This document shows, piece after piece, positions 32,821-43,785 of a DNA stretch of 64,000 nucleotides. Location of the stretch: positions 92,206,491 through 92,270,490 of the forward strand of contig CM037595.1 in assembly GCA_021018995.1 (NCBI GenBank), given 5' to 3'. Below the pieces are notes generated by a model that searched no databases, was not told the origin of the DNA, and saw only the letters and a list, made by a program, of their open reading frames with translations. Origin of the DNA: Chloranthus sessilifolius. Lineage: Eukaryota; Streptophyta; Magnoliopsida; Chloranthales; Chloranthaceae. Within the stretch, counting starts at the first letter, position 1, and every line of letters begins with the position of its first letter. The translations under genes and the position numbers were made by a program.

Positions 32821-32949
32821 AGACAGAGTGGCTGAGCTCTGGTTTCTGCAAAAGAGAGAGAGACAAAAGAGAGAAACTGAGAGAGATGTGAAGGATAATA
32901 AATGTAGGAGGGAAGGAAAGAAAGGTGGGCATCACATGAAAGGCAATAA

Positions 32950-32956
32950 ATTTATA
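32950..32956 (-). promoter_or_regulatory. Probable TATA box of the OFP gene
   Basis: On the minus strand the sequence reads CCTATAAATTTATT, about 214-220 bases upstream of the ATG. A start site about 30 bases downstream would give a leader of roughly 185 bases that includes the CT tract. Confidence 0.5.
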
Positions 32957-33197
32957 GGTGAGAGTGGAGGGGTTAATGGAGCAACAGTGGGGGTAGTTTC
33001 TACCTTCTGATTTTGTAGAGGCTTCATCACGGATGAAACTTCGGTACCTGCCGGCGATTCATGAGAAAACCTGTAATTCACGGATTTCAGAATCCTTGCA
33101 ATCTGTAAAAGTAGATTTGGTGGCTAGCTCTACATTATGATTTAGATTTGTAATCATCTAATTCGTCCTAATGGCATGCAACATATAAATGAATGAA

Positions 33198-33622
33198 CAG
33201 GATACCTTTATTTACCATCCAAGATTCTTCCTTCTCAACTTGAGTTCGATGTGCTTAAATTATTGTGTGCTTTGAATCACGCTATGGGTATCACTGGATA
33301 TCACTTTTCATCCCTATCTTTGACTAAATAGATCTTAATATCATATACCTACCATCAAACAGTCATATTTCGATTCCTTGCGGTACACATCTCAAAAAAT
33401 GAATATAATTATGGACAAGCATCAAACATGGTTCTCATATATCTTTTTGGGATTTTGTCACGTGAAATCCGAATTTGACTGTCTGATGGTACGATCATGA
33501 TCTCAAGATCTATTATGTTGAATATTGAGAAAAAAATGAATCTTGATCAATTGATTCACAGCAGTCAACGTGAGACCAAGGATGAGAGGGAAGAAACTTG
33601 GGTTGAAAGTAAAGGTACGCTC
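33198..33622. mobile_element. Mutator-like MITE with 9-bp TSD
   Basis: The left end CAGGATACCTTTATTT is inverted at the right end (AAGTAAAGGTACGCTC), and the similarity continues inward (CCAAGATTCTTCCTTCTC with GAGAGGGAAGAAACTTGG). Flanks ATGAATGAA (33189-33197) and ATGAATAAT (33623-33631) match at seven of nine positions. The same termini and interior phrases occur at 24770-25116. Non-coding. Confidence 0.75.
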
Positions 33623-33883
33623 ATGAATAATGGTTTATGATGTCAAGCAGATGCCACTTGACGCACATTAATAGTGAAGAGTCTAAATAGTGTTAGTAGC
33701 AGTCCATAATTGGGATGTCTCAGGAAAAAATCATGCCTCTAAGCATGTACGAACCGTCTGATTCTTGGATTTTAATACGAGCCGTTAAAATAAGAATACT
33801 TGTTGATGTGATAGTACACAAATGGGATGGTTTATGTCATGTAAAAAGTGTAATTTTTGGGTCTTTATTTTAATTTACTACTT

Positions 33884-34115
33884 TGACAGCTTGCATTGTT
33901 CACATCGCACTCCTTTAACAGTGGGTTCGATTTTCGGTGTTTCCCACCCCTAGTCTTAGTTACTTATAGCTGGAGCACCCTTAGTCTTTTAGAAGGTGTA
34001 GGTGGGATTCTATTAGTCACTCTCACGTATGTATGTGTATTTGATCTCAATTCTCAAGAATGTCTCAGCCAAATGACTGTAGCGTAGAAAAAAAGAAAAA
34101 GGTAAAAAAAAACAC
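33884..34115 (+). mobile_element. tRNA-type SINE, diverged copy
   Basis: Contains a box-B-like GGGTTCGATTTTC and then the same ordered phrases as the SINE at 38448: CCCACCCCTAGTCTTAG, GAAGGTGTAGGTGGGATTCT, TATGTATGTGTATTTG and TCTCAAGAATGTCTCAGCC, ending in A-rich sequence. The box A region is poorly preserved. Confidence 0.65.
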
Positions 34116-34419
34116 CGTAAATGACATTTAAATGAGAGTTCAGAGAGCCGGTTCTTATAAAGTATAAATTAAATTCAACCCAAAGACATACGGATAAGAC
34201 CTAGAAGCGGTAACCCTAGGTTAACCACCTAGGTTGAATCATAAGCTAGTGCCGTTCGGATGCCAAGTGATACATAATTTGAAGATTCGGTGCCGAGGTA
34301 ACATGCACGAGATTGATCACATTCATCTCAATATTTTTTTTTTAAATATCTTATCCACCGTCTAAAATGTTATCAAAATTGGAAAAGAATTAACGTGCCA
34401 AGTATGTTGGGCGGGACCC
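34116..34419. other. No gene seen
   Basis: AT-rich spacer. The 34190-34270 stretch (CCTAGGTTAACCACCTAGGTTGAATC) has a short direct/inverted CCTAGGTT word but no recognisable element. Confidence 0.5.
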
Positions 34420-34619
34420 ATGGATCAAAATTTCGGCCGATACCGATACGTATTGGACGATATGTATCAGTATCGGAGGTCACCGATAAGGCACATTGAT
34501 ATATACCGTATCGGTCATTTATATGTATTTGCCCGGACAATACATTCAATGTATCGTCCGATACGTATCAGTTTTGAGCTCGAACGATATGTATCGGTTT
34601 TCCGACATTTTGATCCATG
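34420..34619. mobile_element. Fold-back element of GATACGTATC family, short form
   Basis: ATGGATCAAAATTTCGG at the left is inverted at the right (ACATTTTGATCCATG). Flanks GCGGGACCC and GTGAAACCT differ at four of nine positions, all four C/T or G/A changes as expected from methyl-cytosine decay. The interior is GATACGTATTGG and GTATCGTCCGATACG words. Confidence 0.75.
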
Positions 34620-34831
34620 GTGAAACCTAATATTTGACCACGTTTTTTAATGTCAAAAAGGGTTTTTTTTTTTATGTGTGGCATGTGATTTGGGGCCATG
34701 AGCTAGGGTTCAACCCTAGGTGGCTAATCTAGGGACTCCTTTAACATATATATATATATGGATAAAATATCTTATAAACAATTTCAATATTAACGTCCTA
34801 CAAATGGTTTGAATTGTCCGCAGAGCATAAT

Positions 34832-35195
34832 TAGCCATGCAAGTTATGAACTGAAAACTGAAATCAACCAAAACACTGGTTTGGTGAACCGGACCGAAAC
34901 CGACCCAAAATCGAAAGAACTGCAACCGTTTCCTTCAGTTTTGGGTGGCTGAAACCGAAAACTGGTTGGATGGGTTTAGATAACTGATACAAAACCCAGA
35001 AAATAATAATAATAATAATAAATAAATAAACCCCAAAAAATGAATAAAAACCAAAACTCAACCTGATTGAATTGAATCGAACCGATTTTTTTTGGTTTCG
35101 GTTCAGTTTTTTTTTTGAAATTTATAGGAACCGAAATCGAACCGATTATTTTGCTTTGTTTCAGTTCGGTTCGGTTTAGTTAATCAACACCGTAG
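34832..35195. repeat. GGTTCGGTTTCGGTT-type inverted repeat
   Basis: The left arm (GAACCGGACCGAAACCG, CAACCGTTTCC) and right arm (GGTTTCGGTTCAG, CAGTTCGGTTCGG) are composed of the same short word in opposite orientations around an AT-rich centre with AAT/AAAT repeats at about 35006-35035. It is another word-repeat fold-back; exact termini are unclear. Confidence 0.55.
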
Positions 35196-35363
35196 ACATA
35201 ATTTTTAGGCAGACATCAGTTCAATTGAAATATTACCAAATGGATCACTTGGATTAGTCTAAGACGTATGGCGTAAAAACTGAGGTTACGAGGGTTTTAT
35301 CTGTTGTTACAATAGAGTAGTTATAAGTTATGCATATGTGTTTAGTGGTGCATCTTACGTTTA

Positions 35364-35601
35364 GGCTGCGTTTGGGTTAGCTCTTTCAAGGCAAAGAGCA
35401 GCTCTTTTGTTCTTTGGCTCTTATAAAGAACTGCTTTCATGTTTGGTAATACAGCTCACTCCATTTGCTCTGGCAGGAAGCTGTTTTAAATGATAAAACT
35501 GCTCTCTCTCTGCTCAATGCTAGAGCAAAATTTATCTGCTCCGACAGAGAACAGACACAGAGCTACTTCTGCTCTTAGAATAACTAACCCAAACACAGCC
35601 C
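35364..35601. mobile_element. GGCTGCGTTTGGG MITE
   Basis: The left end GGCTGCGTTTGGGTTA is inverted at the right end TAACCCAAACACAGCC. Flanks TTACGTTTA and TAGTGTTTA match at six of nine positions. Both arms contain AGAGCAG and CTGCTCT words. The termini are of a widespread plant MITE type placed in hAT or Mutator groups. Confidence 0.65.
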
Positions 35602-35813
35602 TAGTGTTTATATACTTCCAAAGTAGTCATCCAGGATACTATGAAATATGCCAACTAGTCTAGAATGCTATTGATCTGTACTTAGTATATAGAGTGTGAA
35701 ATTAATGTGGATTATAGTGTTCAGTTTCAGATATGGAACAGTTTTTAGTTAGTAATGGTTGGAAATTTCAAAGCTTTTAAAGCATTAAATAGTCCCACAT
35801 AATGTGGGGAAAT

Positions 35814-36601
35814 TGTTAGAGTTTGTATTTAGTGAGTGCCCCAGTGGGGTCAGCATTAAGGTTTGTTGCGTTCACCCAAGGGCACCCAACTTTGCCCTTA
35901 CTTCACTCTATGCAGTTTGACCAAATCACACACAAACGCTTGAGCGCTAAGCCGAGTCCACCCACTCGAGTCGGTCTGAGCAGGGCACAAGCACGCGTAC
36001 GTGTAGGTGGAGTGACGAGGTGGTGTAATTAAAAATTATTTCTTAGATAATTCTTTTAAATCGTGTTGACCGTCTGTCTTTAAACGATTGAACTAAAACT
36101 GCTCTTTTCAAATATTTAATGCAACACGATTGAACTAAAACTGCTCCTTTCGAATGTTGAATGCAACCTTTAACGACTAGCTTTCAAAGAATAGTTGCTT
36201 TAGCAACTTTTCATTTTGCACTTAGATGCTAATACTGTTGTACTCGAATGGTTGTAGATCTGTGGCCGTTTATTAGCATAGAGGTGTCTTTACACCTCTT
36301 CATTCTCTATTTGAGGAGTCTGATTTCAAAACATTTCTTCACTTTAAGATATTTGGTATGTCTTTTTTAATTGCCTTTTAAAAGTCTAGGCTAAGGTACT
36401 CTTCTGATATTTCGTGTTCAACTAATTAAACATGAACAGGTTCAAGCCAGTTCATTGTATCCTAGAGCTAGTTAAAACCCGTTGGTGATCATTTGTTCAA
36501 AGTGGTGGAGAGAATACAGCTGGTTTAATAACAAGAACATTTCTCATGCCTTGGATAAGCTGTTTGTATTTTCCTATTTATTTTATTCAATTATTTCAAC
36601 A
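35814..36601 (+). repeat. Possible LTR (TGTTAGAG...TTCAACA)
   Basis: A 788-base stretch begins TGTTAGAGTTTG and ends TATTTCAACA, with GAGGTGTCTTTACACCTCTTC and CATTCTC wording like the transcribed part of plant copia LTRs. There is no primer-binding site after it and no target duplication, so this is tentative. Confidence 0.3.
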
Positions 36602-37145
36602 ATTTTGAACCAATATTGACCCTTGGGGCTTTATTTGGCATCGATTGTCTATTTGATTCACTATGATCGGCTTTTGATGACCGGAATGCGATGACGAACA
36701 CAATTTTCTTTATCATATGTTACAAACAAGATGAAGCTCCAAGGTAGAATCCTACAACAATTTTAAGTGCAATCAAAATGACATTTTCTCTTATGAAATT
36801 CAGTTCTTGCCGTGGTGCAAGTCCTCTACAAGCTATAGTGAGAGATCAATGTTGGATGGAAGCACAAGCTAAGCTAGTGTTCTTCAAACAATAGCCATCA
36901 TTTTTAAAATTTTCATTGGGCAATTGTAATGGGCTAGCTGAGCAATGGGCTGGACCAAGGACTTGGGCCTGGAGCTTAGTGGTCCAGGCCATTAAGGCAC
37001 ATTTGATGTTTATAATATCCATATGAGGGATAAGAATGAATAACCATGATGGTGTGATAATTTGTGTTGCCATGTTTGAAGTGGCTTGTAGGATTCAATG
37101 CCTACTTCATGTGACTACGAGTTTGATGGTTAAGATCAATATGGG
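36602..37145. other. No gene seen
   Basis: Could be internal debris of the putative LTR element upstream. No reading frame of recognisable character. The 36900-37010 stretch repeats GGGCTAGC, TGGGCTGG and GGGCCTGG words. Confidence 0.45.
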
Positions 37146-37269
37146 CAGGGCCGGCCCTGGGACAAGGCCCAAGAGGTGGCCGCCTTGGGCCCCCAAATAT
37201 TTAGGGGTTCCAAATCTTGGAAGTTTGTATTCTTTACCATTGATTTGCTTAATATAATTTTTAAAGTGT

Positions 37270-37380
37270 AATGAAATGATCTCATTGTTTAGTTGGTTAA
37301 GTGACTAGTGTTATTTAACTTTTTGCTACCACAGGTTGTGGGTTCAATTCTTCTTAGGTCCCATATTTACAATTTTTAAA
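37270..37380 (+). repeat. tRNA-like SINE head
   Basis: TAGTTGGTTAAGTGAC resembles an RNA polymerase III box A and GGTTGTGGGTTCAATTC a box B, with a 50-base gap. The following body does not match the SINE at 38448, so it may be a different, truncated SINE. Confidence 0.4.
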
Positions 37381-38447
37381 AATAGGTTATGGATCAGGTC
37401 TCGGCCAAGTTGTTGCAGGTCATTGGTTGGGTCAGGCCGACCATATATATTGACCTAGTAGATTCTCTAGCCCAATTTTTTACTATACTAAATTTTTTTG
37501 TCCAAATCCTTTATACTTAGGGTACCTCTAAACACACCCACGCATTCTCTGAAAGCGCCCATGTCCCAAATCCCTTGAAAACCATCGATTCATTCGAATG
37601 AGATGATGGAGAGAACTTATTAGACCTATCTTTCACAAAATAGATCTTTAGGTCATGACCTACTTATCAGACGATCAATTTTTATTCCATGTGTCACAAA
37701 TCTCCAAAAAATAGCCTTGAATCATATGACACACATCACTCTCAAATATGATTTTATGGGCATTTTTTTTGGATCTATGACATATTAAATCCCAAACCGA
37801 CTATCTGATAGGTGCACTATGATCTCAAGATCTATTGAGTGAAAGATATGGGTGAAAAACAATCTCCATCATATGATTTGAAGGATTTAATGGTTTTCAA
37901 GGGGTTTGAAATGTGGGCATATTTAGAGGTATATATGTGGAAAAGGTGTCCGTCCTCCAAGCTTCCACGTGACACCCAAAATATTATTTTGATGCCATGT
38001 GGAGCTTGGGTGCATTGCTTAGATCATCTTTGAAAAAAAATATTTGAAAACTCATCTCTACCGTGTATTTTTTGAACCGTGAAATGCGGACCAATGAAAT
38101 CCGTCAAACTTTGACATGTGGGTTTAAAAAGTTTTTTTCAAATTTTTTTTTTAACATTAATCTATACCATCCACTTGTGCTCCAAGTGGCACCCAAGCAG
38201 TGTTTTGAGTGCCACGTGGAGCTCCATGTGTATTTTGAAGGACGGTCACCGTCCTCCATTGGAGGGCCTAACCGGCTCCCTATATATATATAAATTTTTC
38301 TTATTAAATGATTCTAACTTAAAATAGCGATTTCAAGCTCCTTACAATTCCATTTTTTACAAATGACTTGTCAATTTTGATCTATTCAATGAGATTTATC
38401 CAATGAACATAGTTTTGGAATTTTTTAAGACAGCTAAAGTACTAAAA

Positions 38448-38746
38448 TATGACAGTGAAAAGAGGCATTAGCCTAGTTGGTAACCTCCCTCCATTGTGAG
38501 GGAGGAGGTCGTGAGTTCGACATTCATCCTCCACGCTGTTTTCCACCCTTGTCTTTACAAGGTGTGGGTTGAGTTCTGTTAGTTAACCCTCACCATTGTA
38601 GTTGGTGCTCCCTCACGCTGCTCCCCAATTGTCATATGTATATGCGTGTTTGCTCCTCAGTTCTCGAGGCTGTCTCGGCCTAAAATAGCCGTATTAAAAA
38701 AAAATAATAATAATAAATAAATAAATAAATAATATTCAATGGAAGT
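38448..38746 (+). mobile_element. tRNA-derived SINE with target duplication
   Basis: Box A TAGCCTAGTTGG and box B GAGTTCGACATTC of an RNA polymerase III promoter are 35-40 bases apart near the 5' end. The body continues to CTCGAGGCTGTCTCGGCC and an A-rich AATAATAAATAAAT tail. TAAAGTACTAAAA (38435-38447) and TAAAGTAATAAAA (38747-38759) form a 13-bp TSD with one mismatch, as made by target-primed reverse transcription. A diverged relative lies at 33884-34115. Confidence 0.85.
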
Positions 38747-39065
38747 TAAAGTAATAAAAAAAAAATTATTGGTTGGGTTACTCGATCCGCCGAGTATATT
38801 CTACTATTTAACTTTTCTCTTTTTTTGTTGCATTTTGTTTTAATATAGACTTTTGTTAATTTGTTAGTTGCGTTTTCAAATTATAAACAATAGATGGAAT
38901 ATGGAGATATTTGTAATCTAAAAGTGATGAGTATTGTTTTATTTGTCAAAAAAAAAAAAGAATTATAACAATTTTTTTTTTCTAAAAGATTAATATGAAA
39001 GAAGGGCCCCATTTTAGGAATTCGCCTTGGGCCCCCAAAATCTCAAGGCCGGCCCTGAATATTGC

Positions 39066-39536
39066 ATGTTCTAGTGTCCACAAGTTAGAGGACATTATTT
39101 CATCGCCTGGATTGACTAGATGTGATCTCGCGTGTAGCCCATTACCTTGTGGCTATGATCGAATGAATGGCTAGGATTGTGCGATTATGATCGAGTGGCT
39201 GTGATTGAGCAGCCATGGTTTCAACTGCATGATCAAAGGTCATGAATTGGAATCACAATCAGTGCTCATGAATTTGAGCCGTCAGATGAAACAATTTAGA
39301 TCTTCTTCCTAGTGATCTCCAGCGATTGATTAATGAAGATAATTATGTTGTGTTTCATGGAGCCCAAAGTTCCGTTTTGCAGGGGTGATGTCGAAATTCC
39401 TGTTCGTAAGAATTTGGACTTGATCTTATACTTTGTTTTCTATTCTCCCTTTTTTACCGCTTGTTTATTATACTATATTATTTTTTAAACTTTATGGAAG
39501 GGTGAGGACCTCTAACCCCAAGTGAATTTAAAATTC
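39066..39536. other. No gene seen
   Basis: The stretch repeats GAGTGGCTGTGATTGAGC-like words at 39140-39230 but shows no conserved coding region. Confidence 0.5.
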
Positions 39537-39537
39537 G

Positions 39538-39630
<93 letters not shown>

Positions 39631-39829
39631 GCATAGTTACATAAAAGGTTGTGGGGGCTCAAGCTCCCATTTAAATCTAGAGTTTCTATGAAATATGTGT
39701 TTTATACTCTTTTATTTGTATATAAGCTTTCAAATCTATGATACAAAAGTCCTCAAATTTATGGTAAAATAATTACTGATATTATATTTATCATTTGTAG
39801 TTCCCACTAACAAAAATTTCTGACTACAC

Positions 39830-39886
<57 letters not shown>
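39537..39886. repeat. Poly-A plus (AT)n microsatellites
   Basis: About 28 A residues run straight into about 30 AT units (to 39627), and a second AT run lies at about 39836-39886. The 200 bases between (GGCATAGTTACATAAAAGG ... CTGACTACACCC) look like a small inserted element bordered by the AT runs. Confidence 0.8.
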
Positions 39887-39892
<6 letters not shown>

Positions 39893-41465
39893 TAAGGTTG
39901 TAGGTTGGAATTCAAACTATATATGTGTGTGTGTGTGTGTGAGACAGAGATTATCACTTATGAGAGAACATATGAAGTTACTTGAGTTATTTAGAACTCC
40001 TAAAATCAATAAACTTGTGGGGGTTAACTTTGAATGAATAATTACAAGTCATATAATTGAAGTCTAGAGACAACTGAAATAACTCTTCGTTTGCATACAG
40101 TAGTTGTCTTGTATATTAAGTTTAGATAATTTTCAGAATTAGATAAATATATGAAATAACATGACTGCTGTAAATTTTGAAACATTTTGCTAATTAATCC
40201 TATACGTAAAATTTTGTAGTAGGTTTTATACTATTTGATTACTTAAAAGACACCTTTATTTGAACCCACCAAATCTTTGGTTGCACCTATGCCCAAAACT
40301 ATGACTTCTTTGAATTAGAGTTAGTGTACAATGAGTGTCCATCAATCATGGGTATCGGTGGACAAAGCAGTCCGCACATTTGTGTGACGGCATGACTTGC
40401 GCGGACTCTCAATTAATGCATGTAGTCACACATATATATATGGACTCCTTTAATGCGTACACAAACGTAGCACCAGTCAAACGTGATTTTTAGGCAACTT
40501 AAATGGCGGGCTTTAAATCAATTGTCAGCCTTGTCTATAATGCTGCCCAAGATCAAATGCACTGATACAATGATCTAATATATCGAAGATTGCATTAAAA
40601 TACTTTAATGCAATCTTCAACGTCATGTAATTTAAAGCAGTCAAATACTTTAAAATGAAGAGCAACCATGCAACTATCTAAAATCAGTTTAGTCGCTCAT
40701 CTTAAAGGCATTTTGCCCAATCTTCAACATCATAAATTTTTAGATTATGGTCTTTGAGTCCGACATCTTATAAAAAACAATGCCATGTGTCAAAAAAGTA
40801 ATCCATTCCAAATCAACATTTGAAATGGGTCAATTACCATATATGAGCTCATCATATAAGCCACTTAACAGATACAAACCAAAGGGACCCTACAACCATG
40901 AACATGAGCTCATCTATATAAGCCACACGACAGATACAAACCATAGGGACCTTATCAACTTGAACAAACTGAAATTCCACTGCAGCAAACAACCAAATAG
41001 AATAAAAAATTATAAAATTATCCCCTCCATCCAAAAGGATAGAAGAAGGGACCACTTCCTATCAACTATGTCCCTATCAACCTCCATTCCATGAAAGCCA
41101 TATGCTACTTGAAAACTACTTAGCATGCATGATGAATGGGCAATCACACGAGGGACTGCAAGCTTGAGCTCCGTGTCTTTGTCTCTCCTCTTACTAACAT
41201 TGCTGTATATCTACTTGTCCCTGCTCCATACCCCTCTCTTTGTTTTCTTGTGGAAGTGTGGGTGAATCTTTGGTTTATTAATTGTGGTCATCTCGATACC
41301 GTGTATGCATAAATTAATAAGGGTTGTCCCTTAAGAGAGCTCTATTGAGGCATGCCGAATAAGATGCCCCAATTAGTAGCCCTCCAATCCATGATTTCTT
41401 ATTCTCCTCTGACTATCTAGGAAACAACACTCGCGTGCCGTCAATATGATAAAATGTATTACATT

Positions 41466-41513
<48 letters not shown>

Positions 41514-41514
41514 T
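39887..41514. other. No gene; TG and AT microsatellites and a 61-bp tandem duplication
   Basis: A TG run lies at about 39922-39942. A 61-base unit starting ATGAGCTCATC is duplicated at 40843-40903 and 40904-40964 with about ten differences. An AT run at 41468-41510 abuts the copia LTR. The 41100-41460 stretch has no repeat structure and no long open frame. Confidence 0.55.
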
Positions 41515-42131
41515 TGAGCGGAAGTTTACAAACTAATCAATAATCTCACGATGAACGATCAAATAAAAACATAAAATAGAAGAAAATCAATCACAAACAT
41601 ATAAGAGACAATATTTATGTGGTTCAACAATATGTTTATGTCCACAGGCAGTGATAATCCACTATATTAATAATCACACAAGAATACAAGAACACTCAAG
41701 TCTCTCCAAAGCTCTCCTCAAAACCCTTAAATAGGGTTTCCAACGCTTTACAATGATATCTTCTTTTTTTTTTTTATAAAACTTTACAATAATTTCTCTC
41801 TCTCACAAAGACTCTTTATTCGTCAATGAGCTTTCCCTTTATATAGAAGTCTCGAATCTTACTTTTAACCCAAGAGAAACTGCTCAAAAACAAAATTTGT
41901 ACGTAACTTAGACGTCATGGGTCATCGCGGGTCGCTTGAGCGAGAACCAAAATCTCTCGAGTGACTAAAACCCGTAAGAATTCCCTATGAACCGTGCCCC
42001 GATCGCTCAAGTGAGAACCAAACTCACTCGAGCGACTTACACCCGTAAATTCGGCCTTGTTTAGTGTTCACCGTGCTCGAGCTGATTTGGTTATTGCTCG
42101 AGCAACTTACAAGTTAGAGTCTCAATTAACA
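41515..42131 (-). repeat. Copia 3' LTR with CTCGAG palindrome pairs
   Basis: In element orientation it starts TGTTAATTGAGACTC and ends CTTCCGCTCA. Three pairs of CGCTCGAGCG-like palindromes have centres at 41937/41958, 42008/42029 and 42078/42099, each 21 bases apart. It contains the short TATATAAAGGGAAAGC promoter-like word on the minus strand at about 41830-41848. Confidence 0.85.
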
Positions 42132-42149
42132 AATCTTCACCTGGCTCTA

Positions 42150-43728
42150 AGCTTCACCATGTATTCTTTCTTTCGATCCTCGCTATCTTCATATTACCGC
42201 AACCACCAGCACCCCGAGAGGGCTCAAACCTGTTGAACATTGATCAAATCCAAACAATGTTTAGTCTTAATCACAGGTACTACCTTTGTCATCATATCCA
42301 TAAGATTGTCCTTCGTACTCACCTGCTTCAAAGATATCTCGCCATCTTTGATTATTTCTCGTACGAAGTGATACCTTATATCAATGTGCTTGATATGAGC
42401 ATGATATACGTGAGTCTTTGCTAAGTAAATAGTACTCTAACTATTGCAGAACACATCGACACTTTTTTATGCGATTCCTAAATCACTAACTAAGCCCTGA
42501 AGTAACAATGCTTCTTTCACTGCCTCTGTTACTCTCATATATTATGCCTCTATAGTAGACAAAGTCACTGTATCCTGTAACATCGACCTCCAGCTAATCG
42601 AACCTCTTGATAGTGTAAACACATATCTCGTGGTAGACCGACCTTTATCCAAATCACCAACGTAATCTGAATCTACGTAATCGCATAACTGATGATTTGT
42701 CTAACTGAGAAAAACTAAACCGACATTCTTGGTACCGTGTATGTACCTCATAATCCATTTCACCGCCTGTCAATGCTCCTTGGCTGGATTAGCCATATAT
42801 TTGCTAATCATGCTAACGACCTATAAAATATTCGGTGGAGTGCATACCATAGCATACATCAAGCTACCAACCGCACTCACGTAAGGAACCCGAGTCATGG
42901 ACTCTCACTCATCATCTATAGTAGGAGACATATTAGTCGAAAGACGAAAGTGAGCTGCTAATGGAGTACTCACAGCCTTTGAATTTTCCATCCCAAATCG
43001 TGAGAGTACATTTTCTACATAACTCTTCTGTGTTAGACAAAACTGCCCTTTCTTTCTGTCTCTCTGAATCTCCATCCGAAAAATCTTTCTCATTGCGCCA
43101 AGATCCTTCATCTCAAACTCCATGCCAAGTTGAGATTTTAACTTGTTGATCTCTATCATGCGCTTTGCAGCCATGAGCATGTCATCAACATACAAGAGAA
43201 TATAAATAAATGAGTCATCCGCTAGTCTCTTGAAGTAAACTCAGTTGTCGTGTTCACTTTGAATATAATTTTGGCCCACCATGAACGTGTCAAACCTCTT
43301 ATACCACTATCTCGGTGACTACTTCAACGCATACAAGGACTTTTTCAGTTTGCACACTAACCTCTCTTCTCCAGTAGATTTGAACCCTTCAGGTTGGTTC
43401 ATATAAATCTCCTCCTCCAGATCACCGTATAGAAACGTTATTTTCACATCGAGTTGCTACAACTCTAAGTCTAATTGTGCTACAATTGATAATAAAATCG
43501 GATTGAAGTGTGTTTCATAATCAGTGAGGACACCTCATTGTTATTAATGTCTTCCTTTTGCGTATAGCCTTTTGCTACCAACCGTGTTTTGTACCTTGCA
43601 CCACTACTTTTCAGAGAATCATCTTTCTTCTTATAAACCCACTTGCACCCAATCGCTCTCTTTTCCTTAGATAACTCTGTCAGTTCCCAAGTTTGATTCT
43701 TGTAAAGAGAATCCATCTCTTCACTCAT
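42150..43728 (-). pseudogene. pol: Copia reverse transcriptase and RNase H
   Basis: From 43728: the fingers segment SLYKNQTWELTELSKEKRAI and CKWVYKKK; after several breaks, the catalytic MYVDDMLMAAK at 43195 and VSTPLAAHFRLS. Below 42905 the frame, with stops, reads VGSLMYAMVCT, HWQAVKWIMRYI, STIEA and IKHIDIRYHFVREI, the RNase H and C-terminal part. The two YVDD aspartates are kept, but the polypeptide is broken in at least five places. Confidence 0.8.
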
Positions 43729-43785
43729 TGCGGTCTTTCATTCTCATGCGCATCTTCCACTGATTGCATCCTTGAATAAAGACGG

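Larger units (their letters stand above)
37146..39057. mobile_element. hAT-type non-autonomous element with nested insertions
   Basis: The left end CAGGGCCGGCCCTGGGAC and right end TCAAGGCCGGCCCTG are inverted, and inward both carry CGCCTTGGGCCCCCAAA. Flanks AATATGGG (37138-37145) and AATATTGC (39058-39065) match at six of eight positions, the 8-bp TSD expected of hAT elements. No transposase frame is present. Inside are a tRNA-like segment at about 37270-37365, sequence at 37540-38290 with interior wording like the 33.2-kb MITE, and a complete SINE at 38448-38746. Confidence 0.75.

Noticed and set aside
35823-36032. 69-codon plus-strand frame
   Set aside because: Lies within a putative LTR, shows no domain and has no splice or promoter support.
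40780-41094. 104-codon plus-strand frame
   Set aside because: Its peptide includes a 61-bp tandem duplication and has no recognisable family; likely chance in AT-rich sequence.
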